Shown piece by piece: positions 24,425 through 32,041 of a DNA stretch of 64,000 bases. The notes below the pieces were generated by a model, which worked only from the letters and a program-made list of their open reading frames with translations, did no database searches and had not been told where the DNA came from. Source of the DNA: Nocardia coubleae NBRC 108252 (GTDB lineage Bacteria > Actinomycetota > Actinomycetes > Mycobacteriales > Mycobacteriaceae); NCBI RefSeq assembly GCF_001612805.1, contig NZ_BDBD01000018.1, forward strand, positions 1-64,000, given 5' to 3'. The number at the start of each line of letters is the position of its first letter. Position 1 is the stretch's first letter. A program made the translations under genes and the position numbers.

Positions 24425-26725
24425 TCAGTCCAGGAGAGCCACCGACGCGATGCGGTGGAGGGTGAAGTGGCGGGTGGCTCCGGTCACCGGGTCGACGGCG
24501 TCCAGTTGTCCGTTGCCGACCCGGACCGGTTCGACCACCCGCTGACTCGCCACGCCCTGGGCGTCGACGTAACCGATGTTCACCGGGCGGCCCACCCGGG
24601 CGGCCAGCTGGAGTAGCGCGAGGGTGGCCTGGGTGCCCGTGCGGGTGCCGTCGGCACGGACCGACTGGGACGTGCGGGCACCCGCCGCCCGCTCGCCCGC
24701 GCGCAGTTCGGTGACCAGCTGAGCGAGCTGATCGTCCGACGGCGGGCTGGGCCGGTAGGGCCTGCGAGCCAGGGGGCGAACGGCGATGCGTGCTCCACGC
24801 GGCCGCAGGTCGACGATGGCGCCGCCGGAATCCTCGCCCGCGGGCGTGAAGCCCGCCGCCCGCAACCGCTCGAGCAGTTCGCCGAGCGGCGCCTGCGCGA
24901 TCGCGACCGTGGGGGCGATCGCGCGCAGCGCCAATGTCTCGGCCACGGGGGCCGACAGCACCTGGGCGAGCAGCGCCGGGTCGTCGCTGCGCAGGAACGA
25001 TTGCGCCATCCCCGCGCGCAGCTGCCCGTGCCGGCGGGCCACGTCGTCGATGAGATAGGTCAGCGACTGGGGCACCGGGGTGCGGGAGTGGTTGGCGAAC
25101 AAGGCGTGCAACTCGGCGGCGGTGAGTCCGGCATCGAGCGCGCGACGCACCGAGGCGTCCCCCACGCGATACACCGTCGCCGCACCCGCGGATTCCACAT
25201 CGGCGACCAGCGCGATCCGGCTGCGCAATTCGGGCACGAGCGGACCGGGTGCGATCACCGTGAGGTCGGCCTGCACGAGGACATGATCGACGGGTTCCGG
25301 TAGGGCGGCGGCCATCTCGGCCTCGGCATCGGCCACGCTCGTCGGGCTGCCGTGCAGCAGGGCACGGGCGGCCGAATCGAGGGCCCCACGTCCGAGCAGA
25401 CCGACGGTCGCCGCCTCGGCGAGAGTCGCTGTCACCACGTCGAGCCGGAAGTGCCTGCGCCGCCTCGGCATTCGCCACGCGAGCAGTTTCCCGAGATCGG
25501 CGGGCGACACCTGGGTGCCGCTGGGGTATTCGGCGAGCAGGCCCAGGATCGCGTGCCGGTCGCGCACCGCGTGCGGGATCCGCAGCTCGGCCGACAGCGC
25601 CGCGATCGGCTTGTCGGCGGCGTCGCGCAACCCGATCATCCACGGCATCCGGTCCAGCTCGAGCCACGCCTGGGCGAGCGTCACCCAGCGTGTGGCGGGT
25701 GGCGCGTCGAGCCAGGCGTCGGCGGCGGGTGTCGGCGCCCAGAAGTCGTCGGTGGAATCCAGGTCGGGCGGCGGTTCGGGTAGACCCTTCTCGACCAGCT
25801 TCGCGGCGGCGAGCAGTTCGAGAAGCAGGCCGGTGCGCTGCTCGTCCACGCCGGTCTGCTTGGCCAGCCTGCGCAGCTCGCGCACCCCGAGTCCACCGGC
25901 GCGCAGCGCGGGGGCGGGAAGTGTGCCGAGCGCGTCGAGCAGGTCGGCGCAGTCGCGCAGCAGCTCGCCCACCTCACCCGCGCCGACGGCGTTCACCTCG
26001 GCGGGCGCGTGCTTGGTGAGTGCGGGCTTGGGCGGGGCGAGGGCATGCGGATCGGTGACGGGTTCGCCACGCAACACCTGTCCGACGGTGACCGGCAGTT
26101 CGACGGTCTCGTCATCGATCCAGCGCAGCAACCGCGCCGCGAGCAGCCGCTGCACCGGGCGGTCGGCGGGCGCGTCGGGCGCTGCGTCCCGCGTGCGCCC
26201 ACGCGGACCGGTCGTCGCCAGTTTGTCCAGCAGCGCCCGCTCGGCGGGGCCGGCCGCGTTCAGCGCCGTGCGTACTTCCGGCTCGGTGAGCGCGTCCGGT
26301 AGCGCCGTCGTCGCCCCGAGCGGCCACGGGAGGGCCTCCACGGCACTCGGCGCCAGGTGCAGGCCGTCACCGGTCTCCCACACGAGCGCGCGGTCGAGCA
26401 ACCGGGCGAGCGCGGCGGTGAACGCCGTCTTGGTGACCCGGTCCTTCAGCTGCGCGTGCAGCGCGGTCCGGGTGAGCGGGGTGTGCGCGGTGCCGATCGT
26501 GCGTGCGTCCTCATGGGCCGCCAGCGCCTCGATGATCGCGAAGTCGAGGGTGTCCAGGTCGTCGGCGGCACGCAGCACCGAGGCCCGCTGCTGAGCCCGC
26601 ACCGCGAGCACCGACATCGACGCGGGCAGCGGCACCGCCAGATCGGGCCGCAACTGCAGCAGTTTCACCAGCTGGGCGTCGGTGCGCGCACCTAGCCAAT
26701 CGGCGAGGGAGTCGGTCGCGATCAT
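24425..26725 (-). CDS. XPB/Ssl2-type helicase-associated protein (Rv0862c-like)
   Basis: This 766-residue protein resembles M. tuberculosis Rv0862c, which sits beside the XPB gene. It lacks Walker A and DExH motifs, so it is not itself a helicase. Its C-terminal half carries the conserved helicase-associated region (VLVQADLTVIAPGPLVPELRSRI...YRVGDASVRRAL). It may be a partner or regulator of XPB, inferred from context only. The ATG at 26725 (MIATDSLADWL) is chosen because earlier in-frame codons overlap the divergent small gene. Confidence 0.82.
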   Translation of the reverse strand: MIATDSLADWLGARTDAQLVKLLQLRPDLAVPLPASMSVLAVRAQQRASVLRAADDLDTLDFAIIEALAAHEDARTIGTAHTPLTRTALHAQLKDRVTKTAFTAALARLLDRALVWETGDGLHLAPSAVEALPWPLGATTALPDALTEPEVRTALNAAGPAERALLDKLATTGPRGRTRDAAPDAPADRPVQRLLAARLLRWIDDETVELPVTVGQVLRGEPVTDPHALAPPKPALTKHAPAEVNAVGAGEVGELLRDCADLLDALGTLPAPALRAGGLGVRELRRLAKQTGVDEQRTGLLLELLAAAKLVEKGLPEPPPDLDSTDDFWAPTPAADAWLDAPPATRWVTLAQAWLELDRMPWMIGLRDAADKPIAALSAELRIPHAVRDRHAILGLLAEYPSGTQVSPADLGKLLAWRMPRRRRHFRLDVVTATLAEAATVGLLGRGALDSAARALLHGSPTSVADAEAEMAAALPEPVDHVLVQADLTVIAPGPLVPELRSRIALVADVESAGAATVYRVGDASVRRALDAGLTAAELHALFANHSRTPVPQSLTYLIDDVARRHGQLRAGMAQSFLRSDDPALLAQVLSAPVAETLALRAIAPTVAIAQAPLGELLERLRAAGFTPAGEDSGGAIVDLRPRGARIAVRPLARRPYRPSPPSDDQLAQLVTELRAGERAAGARTSQSVRADGTRTGTQATLALLQLAARVGRPVNIGYVDAQGVASQRVVEPVRVGNGQLDAVDPVTGATRHFTLHRIASVALLD

Positions 26726-26764
26726 CGGATTCAGAGTACGTGCCCGGTATGCCAGAATGACCCC

Positions 26765-26956
26765 GTGGTCAACAAATCGAAGAAACCCTACGTCGACAAC
26801 GGCTGGCCCGAGGTGGCCGACGGCGAGCACGCCGTCACCGAACTGTCGGCGACCCGCGCCGGTAATCTCTCGCCTTTCGGTGAGGACACCGAGTTTCCCG
26901 TTCCGGCCGCGACGCTGCCGTATGTGCACCCGCACACTGTCATCAATCGGGTGTAA
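26765..26956 (+). CDS. Small conserved protein (Rv0863-like)
   Basis: This 63-residue soluble protein starts with GTG and reads NKSKKPYVDNGWPEVADGEH near its start. Size, position and orientation next to the Rv0862c-like gene match M. tuberculosis Rv0863. No domain or motif of known function is visible. A strong terminator begins 14 bp after its stop codon, which supports it as an expressed unit. Confidence 0.72.
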   Translation: MVNKSKKPYVDNGWPEVADGEHAVTELSATRAGNLSPFGEDTEFPVPAATLPYVHPHTVINRV

Positions 26957-26970
26957 TTCGAACGGGAAAG

Positions 26971-27009
26971 ACAAGAGCCCGCATCCTGGACGAGGATGCG
27001 GGCTCTTGT
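26971..27009. terminator. Bidirectional intrinsic terminator
   Basis: A perfect 16-bp stem (26971-26986 with 26994-27009) surrounds a 7-nt loop. It sits between the convergent Rv0863-like gene (+) and the Rpf gene (-), 11 bp from the Rpf stop codon. Confidence 0.93.
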
Positions 27010-27020
27010 TGTAAGGCGGA

Positions 27021-27629
27021 TCAGGAGGGCAGCAGGCCCTTGTTCGCCTCGAAGAAGTCGATGACCGCCGGGTCCAGCTGGGTGCCCTTGGCGTTGTTGA
27101 CGAAGTCGATGGCCGCCTGCGGCACGGCGACGCCCTGCTGCTGGGCGACGGTGAGGGCGCGATCGACGGCCGAGAAGACTTCCTGGCTCGGATCCTGCAC
27201 CTGCGGCACGCTGACCTCGGGGACCCAGCTCGGGGTCGAGGGCACGGCGCGCTCGGTCGGACCGCTGCTCAGGCCCAGCTTGGCCGAGCAGGAGGGCCAA
27301 GCGCCCCAACCCTGGGAAGCGAGAACCTTTTCGGCGACCGCGATCTGCTGTTCGCGGGTGGCCTGGTTTGCGGTGGCGGCGTACTCCCCACCGCCGTGTG
27401 CGGCCCAGGTGGAGGGCGAGAACTGCAGCCCACCCTGGTAGCCGTTGCCGGTGTTGATACCCCAGTTGCCGCCGGCTTCACACTGTGCGAGGCGATCCCA
27501 GTCGGAGTCGGGGGCCGCGCTGGCGTTTCCGGCGAGGGCAGCGGTTGCGGTGCCGAAGATCGCGCCGGTGACGGCGACCTTGGCAGCAGTGCGCCCGGTG
27601 GAAGTCGGCTTGCGGTGGCGTCCACTCAT
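27021..27629 (-). CDS. rpfA: Resuscitation-promoting factor (transglycosylase-like)
   Basis: This 202-residue secreted protein has a basic N-terminus, a signal peptide with cleavage expected after ASA (residue 38) and an Rpf lysozyme-like domain right at the mature N-terminus (DSDWDRLAQCEAGGNW, catalytic Glu51; GYQGGLQFSPSTWAAHGG). Rpf enzymes cleave peptidoglycan glycan strands and promote exit from dormancy. The C-terminal 80 residues (NKG-type small helical repeat) carry no LysM or G5 domain. Position between Rv0863-like and cold-shock genes matches M. tuberculosis rpfA. GAGAGGAAG precedes the ATG. The leader contains a candidate c-di-AMP riboswitch. Confidence 0.93.
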   Translation of the reverse strand: MSGRHRKPTSTGRTAAKVAVTGAIFGTATAALAGNASAAPDSDWDRLAQCEAGGNWGINTGNGYQGGLQFSPSTWAAHGGGEYAATANQATREQQIAVAEKVLASQGWGAWPSCSAKLGLSSGPTERAVPSTPSWVPEVSVPQVQDPSQEVFSAVDRALTVAQQQGVAVPQAAIDFVNNAKGTQLDPAVIDFFEANKGLLPS

Positions 27630-27644
27630 ATCGGGTTTCTTCCT

Positions 27645-27812
27645 CTCGTTCGCACCTGCATGTGGTCCGGACTGAGAGGTCTCCCGGTCCGCCCTCACCC
27701 CTTGATTCCAATCGGGGTCCGGTACCCGCGGGGTGAGGTTCGGTGCGGCGGGCCGGTGGTTCCGGGGGCCTGCCCCGGCTGAGAGAAACGGTACGACGGT
27801 CAGCGGGGAAAG
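27645..27812 (-). promoter_or_regulatory. Candidate ydaO-type cyclic di-AMP riboswitch upstream of rpf
   Basis: The minus-strand leader contains, in order, a CCGGGG(CAGG)CCCCCGG-like hairpin followed by AACC, an extended G/C-rich stem, AAGGGGTGA, and GGACCGGGAGACCTCTC ending in AGTCCG. These resemble the conserved blocks of ydaO RNAs that precede many actinobacterial rpf genes. The match is by eye and the exact boundaries are approximate. The rest of the 368-bp gap (27813-27997) shows no gene. Confidence 0.6.
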
Positions 27813-27997
27813 TCACTATTTGGTAACCGGCGTGTGCGGGTGGGTATCAGGGTGGTCTCAGGGTTGTCCCGGAGGCGTCCGCGCAGGTAGTCGCGGCGCC
27901 GGGTGTGCGTGACCGTTGCACGCACAGTTCGTTACCCAGCTGTTATGTGACGAGGATCACACAAGAGATTGGGTATCGAACCATCGGGATAACCGGT

Positions 27998-28225
27998 TCA
28001 CCGTGCCCGTCGACCCGACCACAGGGCGAACACGATCGCGAGCAGGAAGCCCACCGGCGCGAGCATCGCGAGCAGATACAGCCACAGGCCCGGTTCCGTG
28101 TCGGAGATGATCGGCGTCACGAAGATGGCGACGACGGCGAGAATCCCGATGCCGAACAGCGCCACCGCCACTTGCAGCAGCCGATCACTGGAACGTCGCG
28201 CGGGCGGTTGAGGTGAGTTGGTCAC
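27998..28225 (-). CDS. Small two-helix membrane protein
   Basis: This 75-residue protein has a polar N-terminus (NSPQPPARRSSDR), then two hydrophobic segments at about residues 17-39 and 47-69, ending in basic residues (GRRAR). It starts with GTG and has a weak ribosome-binding site. M. tuberculosis also has a membrane protein gene (Rv0870c) next to its cold-shock gene, but I cannot show homology. Function is unknown. Confidence 0.62.
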   Translation of the reverse strand: MTNSPQPPARRSSDRLLQVAVALFGIGILAVVAIFVTPIISDTEPGLWLYLLAMLAPVGFLLAIVFALWSGRRAR

Positions 28226-28378
28226 GGGTGCACCGTAAAACTGATGTGCTCGCGGTATAGCCACCGGGGTAGACTCTGACCACATCGCGTCCTGCCTTGT
28301 TGTGGGGCGCGTTCTTTTCGCGACAAGCAGCAGGTAGTAACCCGGGCCACAAGGGTTCGGGTATCGAATGATGAACGG

Positions 28379-28810
28379 GTGAGCGCAGTGCCGACCGGCC
28401 GGGTGAAGTGGTACGACGTCGAAAAGGGCTTCGGCTTCCTTTCCCAAGACGAGGGCGAGGACGTCTACGTCCGTTCTTCCGCGCTGCCCGAAGGAGTCGA
28501 GGGCCTCAAGCCGGGCCAGCGGGTCGAATTCGGGATGGCCGCCGGTCGTCGCGGTCCGCAGGCGCTGAGCCTCAAGCTGCTCGAGGCGCCCCCGACCGTC
28601 GCCCGCGGTGAGCGTGGCGCGCAGCCCGCCCGCAAGGACGCGGGCCCGCGCAAGTCGCCCGACGAGCTGCACGGCCTGGTCGAGGACATGATCACCCTGC
28701 TCGAGACCAAGGTCCAGCCCGACCTGCGCCGCGGCAAGTACCCGGACCGCAAGATGTCCCAGCGCATCTCCGAAGTGGTCCGCGCGGTAGCCCGCGAACT
28801 GGATCACTGA
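28379..28810 (+). CDS. cspB: Cold-shock domain protein with C-terminal extension (CspB-like)
   Basis: This 143-residue protein has an N-terminal cold-shock OB-fold with RNP1 (KGFGFL) and RNP2-like (DVYVRSS) motifs within residues 1-68, followed by an extension of about 75 residues (KSPDELHGLVEDMITLLETKVQPDLRRGKYPDRKMSQRISEVVR). That helical tail is standard in the long mycobacterial CspB (Rv0871). It probably acts as an RNA chaperone. The first of two GTG codons is used. A GC-rich terminator follows. Confidence 0.9.
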   Translation: MSAVPTGRVKWYDVEKGFGFLSQDEGEDVYVRSSALPEGVEGLKPGQRVEFGMAAGRRGPQALSLKLLEAPPTVARGERGAQPARKDAGPRKSPDELHGLVEDMITLLETKVQPDLRRGKYPDRKMSQRISEVVRAVARELDH

Positions 28811-28811
28811 G

Positions 28812-28840
28812 ATCGGCGCCTGGTGAAGCCAGGCGCCGAT
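28812..28840. terminator. Bidirectional intrinsic terminator
   Basis: A perfect 12-bp stem (28812-28823 with 28829-28840) and a 5-nt loop lie between the convergent cold-shock and DUF2771 genes, followed by TTCTCT on the plus strand. Confidence 0.9.
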
Positions 28841-28844
28841 TCTC

Positions 28845-29363
28845 TCAGGGCTGCGGTGTGCCGACGCGCCAGAGGCCGTGCACGTCGTACATCTCCTGGC
28901 CGGTGGCCGGGTCGGTGTAGACGATCGGCAGCCGCACCTCGAAACCTGCCAGGCGCAGCTCGGGTTCGGGCTGGGTGTCCAGGCTCAGGAAACGCGTCTC
29001 GGCCGGGTAGTCGATGAAGCTCAGGATGCGTTCGAACTGCTCGCCGTTGGGGCGCTCGTACACGGTGACGACGATCCACGGCGCCTCGGCGACGCTGGTC
29101 GGCAACGACACCTGCACCGGCTTACCCGAGGTGGCCGGGATGTAGTACGTCGACTCGTCGTTGACGCACTCCCCGTTCGACAGCTCGCAGTACCCGTACG
29201 GCTCGACGACGACGGACTCGCCGTTGGCGAACACGGTGAGTTCGGGATAGTGCTTGGGCGCCTTGGATACGGCGTAGGCCACCACGCCTGCGGTCACCGC
29301 GGCCAGGGCCAATAGGCCCACCGCGACCAGCGCGAAGTTCGTGCGGACGTTGGGCTTGCTCAC
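28845..29363 (-). CDS. DUF2771-like membrane-anchored protein (Rv0875c-like)
   Basis: This 172-residue protein has an N-terminal membrane anchor (FALVAVGLLALAAVTAGVVAYAV, residues 10-32) and an extracytoplasmic beta-rich domain with a cysteine pair (YCELSNGECVND). It matches the DUF2771 family and the position of M. tuberculosis Rv0875c. The GTG start overlaps the stop codon of the upstream MFS gene by 4 nt (GTGA), so the two are translationally coupled and probably act together. Confidence 0.83.
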   Translation of the reverse strand: MSKPNVRTNFALVAVGLLALAAVTAGVVAYAVSKAPKHYPELTVFANGESVVVEPYGYCELSNGECVNDESTYYIPATSGKPVQVSLPTSVAEAPWIVVTVYERPNGEQFERILSFIDYPAETRFLSLDTQPEPELRLAGFEVRLPIVYTDPATGQEMYDVHGLWRVGTPQP

Positions 29364-31180
29364 CAGTGCGGGTCTCCTGTTTCGCGGGGATGGGTCGGCA
29401 CTTCCTGCTCGGCGTGCTGCGGGCGGTTGCCGCCGAAGCCCGGCAGCAGGGTGTGCCCGGTATAGCTGACGAAGGTCTGCGCGAGCCCGGCAACCAGGAT
29501 CACGCTGATCACCGCGAAACCCTTCCAGAACTCGGTCGGCAGCAGCACACCGGCCGCCCCGCCGATCACCCAGCTCAGCTGCAGAACGGTCTCCGACCGG
29601 CCGAAACCGGAGGCGATCGACTCCGGTGGCAGGTCGTCCTGGATGGCCGCATCGAGCGACACCTTGGCCAGCGCACTGGCCGCCGACGCGACGAGCGCGG
29701 CCACCGCGGCGCCGAACAGGTTGCCGGTGAACACCGCGAACAGCGCGACCGCCACACACGCCGCGGTGCACCCGAGCACCACCAGCGCGGGCCTGCCGAG
29801 CTGCAATCGCGCGCCGGTGGCGTTGCCGCCGAAATTGCCGAAACCGGCCGCTACGCCGACGAGACCGAGCATGGCCGCCTGCTCGGTCGGACTGCCGCCG
29901 GAACCCTTGGCGACGAAGGCGATGTAGAAGGTCAGGAACCCGGTGAGCACGCGGATGGAACTGTTGCCCCACAGTCCGGTGACCACCGCGCGGCCAAGCG
30001 GTTGCCTGCGTTTCCTGGCGGGCACGGCCGATTCCTTGCCCGGCTCGAGCACCTCGGTACGCGCGTCGGCGCCGTGATAGGTCAGCGTGGCGGGCACCTC
30101 ACCCTCGGTGACCTCCACCCACGACGGGATCCGCAGGCTCAGGTAGGCGCCCGCGATCGCGATGCCCGTGGCGAACACCAGTGCACCCGTGGAGCCGGCG
30201 GCAAGCGCGGCCAGCGCGGCCAGCGCGCCCGCCCCGATCGTGCCACCGACCAGGCCGAACACCGTGAGCCGCGAATTCGTACGGACCAGGTCGATGTCCG
30301 GTGGCAGCACGCGCGGCGTCACCGCGCTCTTGAGTACCGCGAACGATTTCGAGCCGACCATCATGCACAGGGCGAGCGGATACAGCCCCCACGTGTCGAT
30401 ATTGAAGATCAGCAGCACCGCGAACAGCGCCCGCAACCCGAAGGTCGTGGCCAGCGCCAGCCTGCGACCGCGTTGCAGCCGGTCGAGCAGCGGCCCGATC
30501 AGCGGCGCGATCACCGCGAACGGCGCGATGGTGATGAGCAGATACAGCGCGACCTTGGTTTTCGACTCAGCGGTCGCACTCGCGAAGAACAACGTGTTGG
30601 CCAGGGCGACGGCGATCGCGGCGTCGAGCGCGAAGTTGGCCATCGTGGCGTAGGTGAGGGCGGTGAGCCCGGACTGGTCGGCGCCGTCTGCCTTGGCCGC
30701 GCGCTGGAAGGTGGCGATACCGCGTTCGGTGAGTTCGCGACTGCGCATCGCGGCCACGCGGGTGACCGTCAGTTTGCGCGGCACCCGCTGCTTGGGCGGA
30801 TCGTCGGCGGGTTCATCGGCGCGGGGGAGCGGGCGGGTTCCTGCCGGTCCGTCGAGCGGATCGGGGTGTGGGTGGCTGCCTGCCGGTCCGTCGTGGTCCG
30901 GGTGCGGACGGCCGCCTGCCGGTGTGTCGGGGCGCGGGCGACCGGCGCCGTTGCGTTTCGGGCTCGCCAACGGCGTGGTGGCGCCAGGGTCGGGATCACG
31001 CCCGAACCGGCCGCGCGAACGAACCGGCGCGGTCGGTGGCTCGATGTGTGGGAAGACCTTGCGCGGCGGGGATGGGGGCGGGTAATGCCCGAAGCCGGGG
31101 TGCCGACCGGGTGGTGCACCCGAGGCACTGCCGTCCCGGCGACCACGGTCAGGACCGGATGGATCGCGGGGAGTAGTCAC
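29360..31180 (-). CDS. MFS transporter with proline-rich N-terminal extension (Rv0876c-like)
   Basis: This 606-residue protein has a disordered, Pro/Gly/Arg/Asp-rich N-terminus of about 130 residues (short repeats such as PAGSHPHPDPLDGPAG), then about 12 hydrophobic segments typical of a major facilitator. M. tuberculosis Rv0876c has the same position. Its substrate is unknown. The GTG start lacks a clear ribosome-binding site. Coupling to the DUF2771 protein suggests a transporter plus an extracytoplasmic partner. Confidence 0.85.
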   Translation of the reverse strand: MTTPRDPSGPDRGRRDGSASGAPPGRHPGFGHYPPPSPPRKVFPHIEPPTAPVRSRGRFGRDPDPGATTPLASPKRNGAGRPRPDTPAGGRPHPDHDGPAGSHPHPDPLDGPAGTRPLPRADEPADDPPKQRVPRKLTVTRVAAMRSRELTERGIATFQRAAKADGADQSGLTALTYATMANFALDAAIAVALANTLFFASATAESKTKVALYLLITIAPFAVIAPLIGPLLDRLQRGRRLALATTFGLRALFAVLLIFNIDTWGLYPLALCMMVGSKSFAVLKSAVTPRVLPPDIDLVRTNSRLTVFGLVGGTIGAGALAALAALAAGSTGALVFATGIAIAGAYLSLRIPSWVEVTEGEVPATLTYHGADARTEVLEPGKESAVPARKRRQPLGRAVVTGLWGNSSIRVLTGFLTFYIAFVAKGSGGSPTEQAAMLGLVGVAAGFGNFGGNATGARLQLGRPALVVLGCTAACVAVALFAVFTGNLFGAAVAALVASAASALAKVSLDAAIQDDLPPESIASGFGRSETVLQLSWVIGGAAGVLLPTEFWKGFAVISVILVAGLAQTFVSYTGHTLLPGFGGNRPQHAEQEVPTHPRETGDPHW

Positions 31181-31247
31181 AGCCCAATTCTGTCGTACTC
31201 GGGCTTTCGGCGTTCACTCGCGGGCGAGCAGTGTCGGCCACACTCCC

Positions 31248-32024
31248 TCAGCGGGGCACGAACCGTACCTCGAATAGTCGCGGCCAGTACTTGCCGGTGA
31301 GTAGGAAGCGGTCGGTGCCGGGCAGGTGGGCGATGCCGTTGAGGACGTCGGTGCGCTGCCGTTCGGTGGGGGTGAGCAGGCCGCTCGCGTCGATGATCGC
31401 GGTGATGTGGCCTGTCTCCGGGTCGATGCGCAGGATGTCGTCGGTGGGGAAGTTGTTGGCGTAGACGGTGCCGTCGGGTGCACAGTCGAGTTCGTTCGGT
31501 TTCGGGTCGTCGAGGCCATGCAGGGTCACCGACCCGGTTTCGGCGAAGGTCAGTGGGTCGCGGAAGGTGAGTTTCGGGGTGCCGTCGCTCATGACGAGGC
31601 GGCCCGGTTGAGCGCACAGCCCCCAGCCCTCGCCCTCGTAGGTGGCGCGGCCGGTTTCGGCGAGGGTGTGCGGGTCGCGGGCGAAGGCGACGCCGTCGCG
31701 CCAGGTCAGTTGCCAGACGATGTCGCCCGCCCGGGTGAGTCCCTCGCCGAACATCCGGCCGGGCAGGTCGACGCGCGCCCGCTCCACACCCGAGACCTGG
31801 TCGCTGACGCGGACGTTCGACACGCCCCACATGCCGGTGCCTTCGTAGCGCAATCCGTCGACCACCTCGAGCCCCTGGGTGAACGCCGACGGATCGTGCG
31901 GTGACGAGCCGATCACCTCCACCCGCCAGCGCGGCGGACCGGACTCATCCTGGCCCCCGCAGGAGCTCACGCCGAGCACGCTGACCAGCACTGCGACGGC
32001 CAACGAACTCCGATTGCACTTCAT
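31248..32024 (-). CDS. Glutaminyl-peptide cyclotransferase lipoprotein
   Basis: This 258-residue protein has a type II signal peptide with lipobox VSSC (Cys22) and then the beta-propeller of the plant-type glutamine cyclotransferase family (FTQGLEVVDGLRYEGTGMWG, GWGLCAQPGRLVMSDGTPKL, NELDCAPDGTVYANNFPTDDILRID, VLNGIAHLPGTDRFLLTGKYWP). These enzymes convert N-terminal glutamine to pyroglutamate. A TACATT -10-like hexamer lies 9 nt upstream of the ATG, so the transcript may be leaderless. The start codon is only 17 bp from the divergent DUF3027 gene. Confidence 0.9.
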   Translation of the reverse strand: MKCNRSSLAVAVLVSVLGVSSCGGQDESGPPRWRVEVIGSSPHDPSAFTQGLEVVDGLRYEGTGMWGVSNVRVSDQVSGVERARVDLPGRMFGEGLTRAGDIVWQLTWRDGVAFARDPHTLAETGRATYEGEGWGLCAQPGRLVMSDGTPKLTFRDPLTFAETGSVTLHGLDDPKPNELDCAPDGTVYANNFPTDDILRIDPETGHITAIIDASGLLTPTERQRTDVLNGIAHLPGTDRFLLTGKYWPRLFEVRFVPR

Positions 32025-32041
32025 ACGGCAAAATGTATGCC

